Source of the DNA: Caballeronia glebae
Lineage (GTDB): Bacteria > Pseudomonadota > Gammaproteobacteria > Burkholderiales > Burkholderiaceae
NCBI RefSeq assembly: GCF_001545035.1
Contig: NZ_FCOJ02000001.1
Location: forward strand, 62,001 to 126,000
Length of the DNA stretch: 64,000 nt
Reading direction: 5' to 3'
Shown: one piece after another, positions 45,009-53,649 of the stretch
Position numbering within the stretch: position 1 is the stretch's first letter
How the letters are laid out: every line of letters begins with the position of its first letter
Notes under the pieces: generated by a model
The model's input: only the letters and a program-made list of their open reading frames with translations
Database searches by the model: none
Told to the model about the DNA's origin: nothing
Program-made: the position numbers and the translations under genes

Positions 45009-45042
45009 AAGCCGCCGCCTCGCGATGGCGAGGCGGCGGCTT
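45009..45042 (-). terminator. Strong terminator after membrane protein gene
   Basis: AAGCCGCCGCCTCGC (45009-45023) and its complement (45028-45042) form a perfect 15-pair stem with the four-base loop GATG; on the minus strand it is followed by a run of Us (A-run at 45006-45010). It ends the transcript of the gene stopping at 45075. The rest of 44768-45074 holds no gene that I can see. Confidence 0.88.
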
Positions 45043-45074
45043 CGATGTGGGTTGCGCGGCGAAGCGCTCGGGTT

Positions 45075-45575
45075 TTAAGCGTTGCCGTCGTCGGCGGGCA
45101 GCGTCTTCGGGGTGAACGCGTCGGCGCGGCGGCGGATTCCGTCGACTTCGCCGGTCACGAACGTGCGCTGGTCGGCGGCGAGCGCTTCCTGATACGACGC
45201 GCCTTCCGGCACGTGATGCAGCAGCGCGCGCAATTCGCCTTGCGTCGTCTGCTCGACGGGCTCGTAGTCGTACAGCCCGAGTTCCAGTTCGGCGCGCTCG
45301 TGCAGGATGAACAGGCACGACGCGAACACCGCGACGCCGAGCACTTCCTGCGCGCCGAAGCGGAATTCGTGCGGCATCGGCGAGAACGGCAGCCACGCGA
45401 TGAGCATCACGCCCGCGAGCGCCACCGCGATAGTGACCTTCAGCAGCAAGTGCAGACGCGCGACGATGCGCTCGCGTTCGGTCTTCAGTTGCCCGGCCGA
45501 TTTCGGCACGAGGGCGCGAGTGTGCAAGCCCTGCGATTGTTGACGGCGGAGTTCTGCGAGCGGGAGAGCGGCCAT
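45075..45575 (-). CDS. Two-TM membrane protein of unknown function
   Basis: A 166-residue protein. Basic residues 20-42 precede two membrane segments (about 44-63, LLLKVTIAVALAGVMLIAWL, and 76-92, VLGVAVFASCLFILH). The soluble C-terminal half includes the conserved-looking RAELELGLYDYEPVEQTTQGELR and ends DGNA. It has no cysteine pairs or catalytic motif. It has its own terminator downstream and three tandem decamers at 45663-45692 in its promoter region. I do not recognise the family. Confidence 0.75.
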   Translation of the reverse strand: MAALPLAELRRQQSQGLHTRALVPKSAGQLKTERERIVARLHLLLKVTIAVALAGVMLIAWLPFSPMPHEFRFGAQEVLGVAVFASCLFILHERAELELGLYDYEPVEQTTQGELRALLHHVPEGASYQEALAADQRTFVTGEVDGIRRRADAFTPKTLPADDGNA

Positions 45576-45662
45576 GGAGAGTGTCGTCGGGACTATCGGT
45601 GAGCGCCAAAGCGGCGCGACACCGGTATAACGCGCGGCTTACAGGAACGTTGACGGCGCTTT

Positions 45663-45692
45663 CGTCTTGTTGCGTCCTGTTTCGTCCTGTTG
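45663..45692. repeat. Three tandem 10-base repeats
   Basis: CGTCTTGTTG, CGTCCTGTTT and CGTCCTGTTG follow each other without gaps at 45663, 45673 and 45683. They differ at one or two positions. The 10-base period is one helix turn, so a protein could bind the same face three times. They lie 88 bases before the start of the membrane protein gene (on its strand) and just after the UdgX-fusion stop. Confidence 0.8.
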
Positions 45693-45707
45693 CACTTCTT
45701 CGCTTGG

Positions 45708-47207
45708 TCAGCGCGTGCGGTCCGTGACCGGCGTGCGGATGGTCGCGGTGCCGTCCGCGATCTGTTGCGCGAAAACGAGCGCCTCGACGATCGTCCCGAA
45801 AACTTCCGCGCGCACCTGGTCGTCGGTCAGACGCATCAGATACGACGGGTGATAAGTCGGCACGATGATGTGCCCCTTGTGCTCGATGGTCTTGCCGAGA
45901 TACTCGGACAACGCCGTGCGATGCCCCGTGAGCGCCTTCAGCGCCGTCGCCCCGAGCGCGACGACGACTTTCGGCCCGATGCGTTGCAGTTCTTCGTCGA
46001 GCCAGTAGCGGCAGGCCTCGCGTTCGCGCTGCGCGGGCTGGAGATGCGCGCGCTCCTCGCCGTGCGCTTCCCATTTGAAGTGCTTCACCGCGTTGGTCAG
46101 ATAGAGCGATTCGCGCGCGATCTGCGCCTCGGCGAGCGCTTCGTCGAGCAGCTTGCCCGCCTGCCCGACGAACGGCTTGCCCTCGCGGTCTTCCTGATCG
46201 CCCGGCTGCTCGCCGACCAGCATCACGCGCGCATTGCCGGGACCGACGCCCGGCACGACCTGCGTCGCATTGCGCCAGAGCGCGCAGCGCTTGCAGGCGT
46301 CGAGCGACGGCGGCTCGGTCAGCATCGTGCCCTTGATCGGCTCCAGATCCGTGTTGATGGCCACTTCCATTTCGGACGGCACGTTACGCGGATGGCGGTC
46401 GCGCCGCGAATAAGGATCGGCGCGGGAGATCAGCGCTGGATCGGTGCGCGCGTTCTCCGGGCTTTTCCAATAGCGCACCGGCATATGCGAGGCCACTTCG
46501 GCGGCGTTCTCCTGCGCCGGCGCGAAGGTGCTCTCGTAGTACGCAAGCCAGAGCGCCTCGATGGCGTCGCCGCTCACGGCCTCGCCGCTCATCGCGGTGT
46601 CGCCGAAATCCATCGGCTTTTCCTCCGGCTCGCTCGTGCGGTCCACGCGCAAGAGCGCGCCGTCCCAGAACGCGGCGCCGTGCGGCGTGGCGATCATCCA
46701 CGTGGCGCTGCCCATGCGCCTCGCGAAATGCAGCGCGGCGTGCTCCAGCACGTCGTGCACCGGCTCGAACCAGCTGATGAACTCGGGCGGCCCGAGCGAC
46801 GAATCGCGATGCCGGAAGCGCAACACGCGGCGCATTTCGCGCTCTTCGGCCTCGACCGATTCGATCATCCGGCGCAGCCGATGCCCGTCCGCGTCGTCTG
46901 TCGAGGCGATCGCGCGGTCGCCCTGCGTCCAGCGCCACAGCGCCTTGTAAAGAAACGGCCAGCGGTCCGGCGCGCGATAGCACGCCGCCGTTTCGAGCAT
47001 GGCGAGGAATTCGCGCGCGATCTTGACCGGCTTCTTCGCGTTCGGGTCCGACGAGCCGGACGGAGACCGAGCGATGGAGCCGAACACGGTTGCCGACGCA
47101 TCGGTTTCGAGCCACTGCACGTTTTCCGGGCGCACGTCTTCCATGAGGAGATTGCGCGCCTCGGTGCGCCACGCAGCAAACGACGGATCGATGGTGATGC
47201 TTTTCAT
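45708..47207 (-). CDS. udgX: DNA-metabolism / UdgX uracil-DNA-binding fusion protein
   Basis: A 499-residue two-domain protein. Residues 1-260 fit the DUF4130/TIGR03915 'DNA metabolism protein' (for example FLAMLETAACYRAPDRWPFLYKA and MRRVLRFRHRDSSLGPPEFIS). Residues 280-499 are a UDG-superfamily domain: RVMLVGEQPGDQEDREGKPFVG (the GEQPG motif), LYLTNAVKHFKW, VVVALGATALKALTGHR and TYHPSYLMRLTDDQ. UdgX cross-links covalently to uracil DNA through the His of its KRRIH loop; here the loop reads EERAH with His388 kept but the three basic residues changed. A perfect CTGT-N8-ACAG LexA-type box is 24 bases upstream of the start, so it is probably an SOS gene. Confidence 0.9.
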   Translation of the reverse strand: MKSITIDPSFAAWRTEARNLLMEDVRPENVQWLETDASATVFGSIARSPSGSSDPNAKKPVKIAREFLAMLETAACYRAPDRWPFLYKALWRWTQGDRAIASTDDADGHRLRRMIESVEAEEREMRRVLRFRHRDSSLGPPEFISWFEPVHDVLEHAALHFARRMGSATWMIATPHGAAFWDGALLRVDRTSEPEEKPMDFGDTAMSGEAVSGDAIEALWLAYYESTFAPAQENAAEVASHMPVRYWKSPENARTDPALISRADPYSRRDRHPRNVPSEMEVAINTDLEPIKGTMLTEPPSLDACKRCALWRNATQVVPGVGPGNARVMLVGEQPGDQEDREGKPFVGQAGKLLDEALAEAQIARESLYLTNAVKHFKWEAHGEERAHLQPAQREREACRYWLDEELQRIGPKVVVALGATALKALTGHRTALSEYLGKTIEHKGHIIVPTYHPSYLMRLTDDQVRAEVFGTIVEALVFAQQIADGTATIRTPVTDRTR

Positions 47208-47230
47208 CGGCGAGTGGAATCGGAAAAGTA

Positions 47231-47246
47231 CTGTATATCCATACAG
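47231..47246. promoter_or_regulatory. LexA-type SOS box upstream of udgX
   Basis: CTGTATATCCATACAG is a perfect CTGT-N8-ACAG inverted repeat, the LexA operator used in beta- and gammaproteobacteria. It lies 24-39 bases before the UdgX-fusion ATG, in position to overlap its promoter. It is also 157 bases before the plus-strand glycosyltransferase start, so an effect there is less likely. Confidence 0.85.
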
Positions 47247-47402
47247 TAATTCTAGCGATGCCAGCGGCTTTTCAGCAACTATTTAGCGATGGTCGCGCCC
47301 TTTTTGACGGGACGAGGCCGCCGGACATAGGAACGGTCATTGCTGAAATCGATCCATCGCGGCGTTCGATTGCCTGCACAGATATTCATATATGGAGCCG
47401 TC

Positions 47403-48107
47403 ATGCTTGCCATCGTCATTCCTGCCCACAACGAAGCCGCTCATATCGGCGCGTGCGTGGCGGCTGCGCGTCGCGCGGCGGATCATCATCAGTTGCTCGG
47501 CGAGGCGGCGCGCGTGATCGTCGTGGCCGACAGTTGCAGCGACGAAACCGCCGACATCGCGCGTGCGCTGGGCGCGCAAGTGTCGTGCATCGAGGCGCGC
47601 AACGTCGGCATAGCGCGGGCGCACGGCGCGCAAGAGGCGCTGGCGCTGGGCGCGCGCTGGCTCGCATTCACCGATGCCGATACGACCGTCGCCGAAGACT
47701 GGCTCGTGCGCCAGCTCGATTGCTGCGCGGACGCGGTGTGCGGGGTGATCGGCGTGCACGACTGGTCGCCGCATATCGGCGCGGTGCGCGAACACTTCGG
47801 GCGCACTTATACCGATGCGGACGGCCATCGGCATATTCATGGCGCGAATATGGGCGTGTCGGCGCAGGCGTACGTGCGCGCGGGCGGGTTCGCGCCGCTG
47901 GAGTCGAGTGAGGACGTGGCGCTCGTCGAAGCGCTGATGGCGACCGGCGCGCGGATCGAGTGGAGCGCGTCGCCGCGCGTGTTGACGAGCGTGAGGACGG
48001 ATTTTCGGGCGAAGAAGGGATTCGGCGCGACGCTGCTCGAAGTCAGCAGACGCTATCTGCCGATCGGCGCCGACGATTCAGCGGATACCGTGGCGATCGC
48101 GGCGTAA
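47403..48107 (+). CDS. Glycosyltransferase family 2 protein
   Basis: A 234-residue GT2 enzyme. The N terminus MLAIVIPAHNEAAHIGACV is the classic family start; ARVIVVADSCSDETADIARALG follows near residue 40, and the metal-binding DAD is in FTDADTTVAED near residue 85. The acceptor region includes HIHGANMGVSAQAYVRAGGF. No membrane anchor. The ATG at 47403 has GGAG upstream. It stands alone between the SOS-box region and the mocA-like gene, and ends 9 bases before the convergent mocA-like stop. The substrate is unknown. Confidence 0.9.
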   Translation: MLAIVIPAHNEAAHIGACVAAARRAADHHQLLGEAARVIVVADSCSDETADIARALGAQVSCIEARNVGIARAHGAQEALALGARWLAFTDADTTVAEDWLVRQLDCCADAVCGVIGVHDWSPHIGAVREHFGRTYTDADGHRHIHGANMGVSAQAYVRAGGFAPLESSEDVALVEALMATGARIEWSASPRVLTSVRTDFRAKKGFGATLLEVSRRYLPIGADDSADTVAIAA

Positions 48108-48116
48108 AGCCCACGC

Positions 48117-48704
48117 TCAAGCCGGTCTGAGATCGCTCGGCAGATCGACGTCGCGCAGCGAATTCGGATCGTCGACCACGACTTCGAACGGCTTGTGCGT
48201 GGTGAAGATGCCGCGCGCGCCCGCATCGCCGTCGAGCGCGCCGAGCGCCTCGCGATGCGCGATGCCGAAGCCCACCGGATGCCCGCGCTTGCCGCGATAA
48301 AAAGGCGCGGCGAGCGCTTCGCCGCCGTCGAGCGCGCGCGCGACCGCTTCATACGTCGCGGCTTCGATCCACGGCATGTCGCCCAGCGCGACGAGCCAGC
48401 CATCGGCTTCCGACGTCGCCCGCACGGCTGCGGCGAGCGTCGCGCCCATGCCGCGCTCGGCATCGACGCTGAAGATGACGTTGCAGCCGGCTTTGTTGAG
48501 CACGTCGGCGAGCTTTTCGGCGCCGGGACGCACGACCGCGACCACTTCGGAGGAAACCGCGAGCAGCCTGCGCGCCGACTGAAACACGACGGGCGTTCCG
48601 TCGGTCAGGGTCGCGAGCAGCTTGTTGTGGAGTCCGGACGGGTCGAAACGGGTGCCGAGTCCCGCCGCCAGCAAGATGCCGGTCGCGTTCGACGAATAAG
48701 TCAT
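48117..48704 (-). CDS. MocA-like molybdenum cofactor nucleotidyltransferase
   Basis: A 195-residue NTP-transferase-like protein of the MocA/MobA type, which attaches CMP (or GMP) to molybdopterin. The nucleotide-binding motif is ILLAAGLGTRFDPSGLHNKLL at residues 8-28, and the metal/nucleotide Asp is in ALGDMPWI near 98. Molybdenum hydroxylases such as PaoABC use the CMP form, and this gene is next to the paoABC-like genes on the same strand but beyond a terminator, so it is likely the dedicated cofactor enzyme (inference). The start MTYSSN was chosen at the domain start. Confidence 0.85.
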   Translation of the reverse strand: MTYSSNATGILLAAGLGTRFDPSGLHNKLLATLTDGTPVVFQSARRLLAVSSEVVAVVRPGAEKLADVLNKAGCNVIFSVDAERGMGATLAAAVRATSEADGWLVALGDMPWIEAATYEAVARALDGGEALAAPFYRGKRGHPVGFGIAHREALGALDGDAGARGIFTTHKPFEVVVDDPNSLRDVDLPSDLRPA

Positions 48705-48767
48705 CGCGGGTGCTCGTGTGGGGATCGAATCGGGATTGTGCGGCGCATCGAACGACCTCGCAAGCAC

Positions 48768-48804
48768 AAAAAAGCCACGCGGCGATCGTGAAGACCGCCG
48801 CGTG
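48768..48804 (-). terminator. Terminator after paoC-like gene
   Basis: CACGCGGCG (48776-48784) pairs with CGCCGCGTG (48796-48804) around an 11-base loop. On the minus strand the hairpin is followed by GGC and six Us (A-run 48768-48773). It ends the oxidoreductase transcript 18 bases after its stop and separates it from the mocA-like gene. Confidence 0.8.
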
Positions 48805-48821
48805 CGTTGCTTCGCGTTACG

Positions 48822-51044
48822 TCACGTCATCGTCGGCGGCAAGACTTTGTCCAAAGTGATCGGCAGGTCGCGCACGCGCACGCCCGTCGCGTGATACACC
48901 GCGTTGCCGAGCGCGCCCGCCACGCCCGTGATGCCGATCTCGCCGATGCCCCGCGCGCCATGCGGATTGATATGCGGGTCCGGCTCGCCGACGAACGAGA
49001 TATCCAGCGTGCCGATATCCGCGTTCACCGGCACGTGATATTCCGCGAGATTCGCGTTCGTATAGCGGCCGTAACGCACATCCAGTTCGCTCTTTTCGAA
49101 GAGCGCCGAGCCGACGCCCCACACGATCCCGCCCATCAACTGGCTATGCGCGGTCTTCTCGTTGAGCAGCGTGCCGACATCGTAGACCGCGATGATGCGC
49201 GGCACGCGGACGATCCCGAGGTCCGCATCGACGTGGACTTCCGCGAACACCGCGCCGAACGAGTGAAACGCGTACTGCTTTTTCTCGTCGCCGGGGCGCG
49301 TCGTCGCGAGCGCTTCGATCGCGCGGCCGCCGTTGCGCGCGATGATCGCGGCCGCCGGATCGCGCTTGTCCGGATTCGACAGGCTCACGACCCAGCCGTT
49401 GGACACGGTCACGTCTTCGCGCGCGAGACCGGCGACGGGCGATCCGCGATCCGCGAGCGCCATCGCGACGAGCTGATCGCGCGCCTGCATGCACGCCGCC
49501 CGCACCGCTGGCGACACGCTCGCCGCCGATTGCGAGCCGCCCGATACCGGCGCCTTCGGCAAGGACGAATCGCCGAGCGCGAAACGCACGTAATCGAGCG
49601 GGAAGCCGAGTGCGTCGGCGGCGACCTGCGTCATGATCGTGTAGGTGCCGGTGCCGAGATCCTGCGTGCCGGAGGCGACCATCGCGGTGCCGTCGGGCAG
49701 AATGCGCGCAATCGCCGACGCCTCGCTGCGGTTCGCCGGATATGTCGCCGTCGCCATGCCCCAGCCGACGAGCGTATTGCCTTCGCGCATCGAGCGCGGC
49801 GCGGCATTGCGCTTCGACCATCCGAAGGTTTCCGCGCCGCGCCGATAACATTCGAGCAGCGCCTTCTCCGACCAGGGCTTCTTCTCCTGCGGCTCCATGT
49901 CCGCGTGATTTTTGATGCGGAACGCGAGCGGGTCCATCTTCAGTTGATACGCCATCTCGTCCATCGCCGTTTCGAGCGCGAACGAGCCGCTCGTCTCGCC
50001 GGGCGCGCGCATGAAAGTCGGCGTGCCGATGTCGAGTTTCACGAGCTTGTGCGACGTCGACTGGTTCGGCACCGCGTAGAGCATGCGCGTGACGATGGCG
50101 GAGCTTTCGGTCCAGTCTTCGAACGTCGAGGTGGTCGAAATGACGTCGTGACGCATGCCGGTCATGATGCCGTCATCGCGCGCGCTCACCTGAATGCGCT
50201 GCTCGGTGTACGGCCGGTTGCCGATCATGCCGAACATCTGCGGACGTTCGAGCACGAGCTTGACGGGCCGTCCGGTCTGCTTCGACGCCATCGCCGCCAG
50301 CACCACGTGCGACCACGCCGAGCCCTTGCAGCCGAAGCCGCCGCCGACGAACGGGCAGATCACGCGCACGTGGTCGTCTGAGATGCCGAAGAACTTCGCG
50401 ACCGCGCTTTTCGCGCCCGAGACGCCTTGCGTCGCGTCGTAGAGCGTGAGATTCGGGCCGTCCCAGCGGGCGACGGTCGCGTGCGGCTCCATCGGATTGT
50501 GATGCTCGTAGGGCGTCGTGTAGACGGCGTCGAGGCGCGTCGGACCTTGGCGCAAGCCGGCGTCGACGTCGCCGCGCGTCGTCGTGATCGCGCGTCCCAT
50601 CATCTTTTCCGGCTGATACGCGGACGCTTTCGCGCGCCCAAAATCGGCATTGGGCGTCGCGGCTTCGTAGCGCACGGCGACGTGACGCGCCGCGTCTTGC
50701 GCGTGCTCAAGCGAATCGGCGACGACGACCGCCACCGGCTCGTTGCTATAGCGCACCTCGTTGGTCTGCAGCAGCGTGAGCTTGCGCACGGCGGGCGGCT
50801 GCGCGTCGGGGACGCCGTTGTTCGGCAGGCGCATCGCGTTTTGATACGTCATCACGAGCAGCACGCCGGGCAGCGCCTCTGCGCGGCTCGTGTCGATCGA
50901 CGCGATGCGGCCGCGGGCGACCGTGCTCGTAACGAGCACGGCGTGCGCGAGCTTGGCGTCGGTGTTGTCGGCCGAATAGCGCGCCTGGCCGGTGACTTTC
51001 AGCACGCCGTCGGTGCGATCGAGCGATTTTCCGATGACAGTCAT
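48822..51044 (-). CDS. paoC: Molybdenum-binding subunit of aldehyde oxidoreductase (PaoC-like)
   Basis: A 740-residue xanthine-dehydrogenase-family molybdopterin subunit. It binds the Mo-MCD cofactor and carries out hydroxylation of an aldehyde or heterocycle. Features include [22 protein letters not shown] at the N terminus, the MoCo loops [16 protein letters not shown] and [23 protein letters not shown] (given as parts), [13 protein letters not shown], and the active-site Glu in [22 protein letters not shown] near the C terminus. The 740 residues fit E. coli PaoC (732). No own signal peptide is seen; export with the Tat-tagged small subunit is expected. Its start overlaps paoB by 4 bases. 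Confidence 0.92.
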   Translation of the reverse strand: MTVIGKSLDRTDGVLKVTGQARYSADNTDAKLAHAVLVTSTVARGRIASIDTSRAEALPGVLLVMTYQNAMRLPNNGVPDAQPPAVRKLTLLQTNEVRYSNEPVAVVVADSLEHAQDAARHVAVRYEAATPNADFGRAKASAYQPEKMMGRAITTTRGDVDAGLRQGPTRLDAVYTTPYEHHNPMEPHATVARWDGPNLTLYDATQGVSGAKSAVAKFFGISDDHVRVICPFVGGGFGCKGSAWSHVVLAAMASKQTGRPVKLVLERPQMFGMIGNRPYTEQRIQVSARDDGIMTGMRHDVISTTSTFEDWTESSAIVTRMLYAVPNQSTSHKLVKLDIGTPTFMRAPGETSGSFALETAMDEMAYQLKMDPLAFRIKNHADMEPQEKKPWSEKALLECYRRGAETFGWSKRNAAPRSMREGNTLVGWGMATATYPANRSEASAIARILPDGTAMVASGTQDLGTGTYTIMTQVAADALGFPLDYVRFALGDSSLPKAPVSGGSQSAASVSPAVRAACMQARDQLVAMALADRGSPVAGLAREDVTVSNGWVVSLSNPDKRDPAAAIIARNGGRAIEALATTRPGDEKKQYAFHSFGAVFAEVHVDADLGIVRVPRIIAVYDVGTLLNEKTAHSQLMGGIVWGVGSALFEKSELDVRYGRYTNANLAEYHVPVNADIGTLDISFVGEPDPHINPHGARGIGEIGITGVAGALGNAVYHATGVRVRDLPITLDKVLPPTMT

Positions 51045-52030
51045 GCGACACCTCCGGCCTGTTGAACCGCGCGCACGATCGCGCGTTGTGCGAGCGCGAC
51101 CTTGAACGCGTTGTCGCGCTGCACTTGCGCGCCCTGCACGGCGAGTGCGGCGGCGCTTTGCAGCGTCGCCTTGTCCAGCGACTGGCCGACGAGCGCGCGT
51201 TCGGTCGCGGTCGCGCGCCACGGTTTGTGCGCGACGCCGCCCAGCGCGATGCGTGCGCTCTTCACCGTGTTGCCGTCCATCTGCAACGCGGCCGCGACGG
51301 ACACGAGCGCGAACGCATAGCTCGCGCGGTCGCGCACTTTCAGATACTTCGAGTGCGCCGCGAAAAGCGGCGGCGGCAGATCGACCGCCGTGATCAGTTC
51401 GCCCGCCTGCAAGGTCGTGTCGAGATCCGGCCTGTCGCCCGGCAGCCGATGAAACTCCGCGAATGGAATCGTCCGCTCGCCGTTCGGGCCGGTAACGCGC
51501 ACGACGGCATCGAGCGCCGCGAGCGCAACGCTCATGTCGGAAGGATTCGTCGCGATGCATTGACGGCTCGCGCCGAGTATCGCGTGCATGCGATTGTTAC
51601 CGTCGATGGCCGCGCAGCCGCTGCCCGGCGTGCGCTTATTGCATTGAGGAAAGCCGGTGTCGTAGAAATACGCGCAACGCGTGCGCTGCATCAGATTGCC
51701 GCCGACCGTCGCCATGTTGCGCAATTGCGCCGATGCGCCCGCGAGCAGCGCCTGCGACAAGAGCGGATAGCGCTCGCGCACCCACGCGTGATTCGCGCAA
51801 TCGCTGTTGCGCACCAGCGCGCCTAAGCGCAGGCCGCCGTCGGGCAGGGCGGTGATGCCGTTCAATGCATCGATGTGTGTAATGTCGACGAGCTTCATCG
51901 GCCGCATCACGCCGCCTTTCATGAGATCGAGCAGATTCGTGCCGCCGCCGATGAACATCGTGCCCGGCTGGCTCGCAGCCGTTAGCGCCGTGCCGATGTC
52001 GGCGGCGCGCTGATAGGAGATCGCGTCCAT
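51041..52030 (-). CDS. paoB: FAD-binding subunit of aldehyde oxidoreductase (PaoB-like)
   Basis: A 329-residue FAD subunit of the CO-dehydrogenase/xanthine-dehydrogenase type (E. coli PaoB is 318). The FAD-binding strand is [20 protein letters not shown] near residue 26, followed by [19 protein letters not shown] near 107. A cysteine-rich loop ([24 protein letters not shown]) matches the extra iron-sulfur cluster of PaoB. It overlaps paoC by 4 bases and lies 10 bases after paoA, so the three are one transcript. Confidence 0.92.
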   Translation of the reverse strand: MDAISYQRAADIGTALTAASQPGTMFIGGGTNLLDLMKGGVMRPMKLVDITHIDALNGITALPDGGLRLGALVRNSDCANHAWVRERYPLLSQALLAGASAQLRNMATVGGNLMQRTRCAYFYDTGFPQCNKRTPGSGCAAIDGNNRMHAILGASRQCIATNPSDMSVALAALDAVVRVTGPNGERTIPFAEFHRLPGDRPDLDTTLQAGELITAVDLPPPLFAAHSKYLKVRDRASYAFALVSVAAALQMDGNTVKSARIALGGVAHKPWRATATERALVGQSLDKATLQSAAALAVQGAQVQRDNAFKVALAQRAIVRAVQQAGGVA

Positions 52031-52040
52031 GTGCTTCTCC

Positions 52041-52730
52041 TCAGGCGTTGCCCGACGCGACGGCTTTCACCGCCGCGACGATATTCGGATACGCGCCGCA
52101 GCGGCAGATGTTGCCGCTCATGCGCTCGCGGATTTCATCGTCGGACAGTTGCGCCGGCCGAAAGCGCACGTCGGCGGTGGCCGCGCTCGCGTCGCCCGCG
52201 CGATATTCCGCGATGAGCGCGGTCGCCGAGCACAACTGGCCGGGCGTACAGTAGCCGCACTGAAAGGCGTCCTTCTCGATGAACGCGCGCTGGATCGGCG
52301 CGAGCGTGTCGCCATCGGGCGCGAGGCCTTCGACGGTCGTGACGGATTCGCCGTCGTGCATCACGGCGAGCGTCAGGCACGAGTTGATGCGCCGTCCCGA
52401 CACGATCACCGTGCACGCCCCGCACTGGCCGCGGTCGCAGCCTTTCTTCGTGCCGGTGAGATTCGCGTATTCGCGCAGCGCGTCGAGCAGCGTCGTGCGC
52501 GCCTCGACCTGCAGTTCGTGCGGATGGCCGTTGATGACGAGCTTCACGGGCATCATCGGCGTGGCGGATGGCGTCGGCGCGGTCGCGGGCGTCGCGGCCT
52601 GTTGCTGCGCATGCGCGTGCGGCGCGGCGGTGACGGCTGCCGCGGCGGCGGCCGATTGCAGGAAACGTCGGCGTGACGGCTTTTGCGCCGTGTCGCTCTC
52701 GTCGTGAGGATGGGTATCGGCTGGGGACAT
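52041..52730 (-). CDS. paoA: Iron-sulfur subunit of aldehyde oxidoreductase (PaoA-like), Tat-exported
   Basis: A 229-residue two-[2Fe-2S] subunit, the same length as E. coli PaoA. The twin-arginine leader is [15 protein letters not shown] (residues 19-33) with a hydrophobic stretch ending in AHAQ. Cluster ligands are in [35 protein letters not shown] and [19 protein letters not shown]. Electrons go from the molybdenum centre through these clusters to FAD. The start MSPADTHPH at 52730 gives the family length; an ATG at 52778 is possible. First gene of the operon. Confidence 0.93.
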   Translation of the reverse strand: MSPADTHPHDESDTAQKPSRRRFLQSAAAAAAVTAAPHAHAQQQAATPATAPTPSATPMMPVKLVINGHPHELQVEARTTLLDALREYANLTGTKKGCDRGQCGACTVIVSGRRINSCLTLAVMHDGESVTTVEGLAPDGDTLAPIQRAFIEKDAFQCGYCTPGQLCSATALIAEYRAGDASAATADVRFRPAQLSDDEIRERMSGNICRCGAYPNIVAAVKAVASGNA

Positions 52731-53129
52731 GGCGATCGGTTGCTCCTCGCTCGTTCGAAGGGGCGTCGACGGGCTCAAGTCTTCATGGGCATTCGCTCGC
52801 GACCGATCGCGACAGATCGGGCGGAGCGCCGATGCTTGAGTCCTCGGGGCGGCGCGTGAGGCGCGGATTCGCAGTCGTCCGGCAACTGTAAGGGAACCGA
52901 ACGTTCGTCGATCCGCAATCGCAGACTACAGCAAGTCGGATGCCATGCGCCCCGGAAAAGGGCTGACGGGCTCATCGGGCGGACCGTGCGGGTAAATGCT
53001 GCATGCGCGCGTAAATCAGGCGCGGCGGCGCGCGAAATCACATGGCGGCCGTGTTTGCCTGCTGCCGGGTTCGTGCCCGGAAACATCGTTTGCGCAACTA
53101 ACGGTCTGTTTTGGGAACCGCCGTCGAGT
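52731..53129. other. Intergenic region, 399 bases
   Basis: This holds the probable promoter and leader of the paoABC-like operon near 52731-52800 and otherwise no gene that I can support. Weak inverted repeats occur, for example CCGGG/CCCGG at 53065-53080. An alternative start for the 2Fe-2S subunit (52778) falls in it. Confidence 0.5.
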
Positions 53130-53645
53130 TCACTTGAGAAGCGCGAGCACATCCCTGAAGCGCGGATGCCGGAAACTGCCGAGCCATCCAAAAATCGTCG
53201 TTTCGACGGTCGTGAGCCGCGCGCCGTCCTGCTGCGCTCTTTCGATGGCGACGGCGCGATCGGCCGCGCGGCGCGATGCGACCGCGTCCGCCACATATTC
53301 CACGCGATAGCCGAGCCGCAACAGGCCGAGCACCGTTAACAGGACGCATACGTGCCCCTCCGCCCCGGCGACCCACAGCGTCGCGGGCGCGCTCGGCAAT
53401 GCGTCGATGAACGCGGGCGCGAGCGTTGCATCGAATGTGTGCTTCTCGATGGGCTTCGCGGACCGAAGATCGCCGAGCAAGCTATCCGCCGTGCCGCCGA
53501 GCCGCTGCGGATTCTGCTCCGTGCAGACCACCGGCACGTCGAGCAGATTCGCCGCGCGCAGCAGCGTGCCGACGCGCTCGGTCAGGCGTTGCGCGCCGTC
53601 CAGATGCGGCAGGAGGCGCGCCTGCATGTCGACGATGACGAGCAT
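53130..53645 (-). CDS. Isochorismatase-family cysteine hydrolase
   Basis: A 171-residue hydrolase with the full catalytic triad: Asp in MLVIVDMQARL at the N terminus, Lys in PIEKHTFDATL, and Cys in GAEGHVCVLLTVLGL. The cis-peptide motif precedes the Cys. This is the YcaC/nicotinamidase-like arrangement; the substrate is unknown. The start MLVIVD at 53645 was chosen at the family N terminus and lies 4 bases after the GNAT gene stop, so it is probably co-transcribed with it. Confidence 0.9.
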   Translation of the reverse strand: MLVIVDMQARLLPHLDGAQRLTERVGTLLRAANLLDVPVVCTEQNPQRLGGTADSLLGDLRSAKPIEKHTFDATLAPAFIDALPSAPATLWVAGAEGHVCVLLTVLGLLRLGYRVEYVADAVASRRAADRAVAIERAQQDGARLTTVETTIFGWLGSFRHPRFRDVLALLK

Positions 53646-53649
53646 CGCA

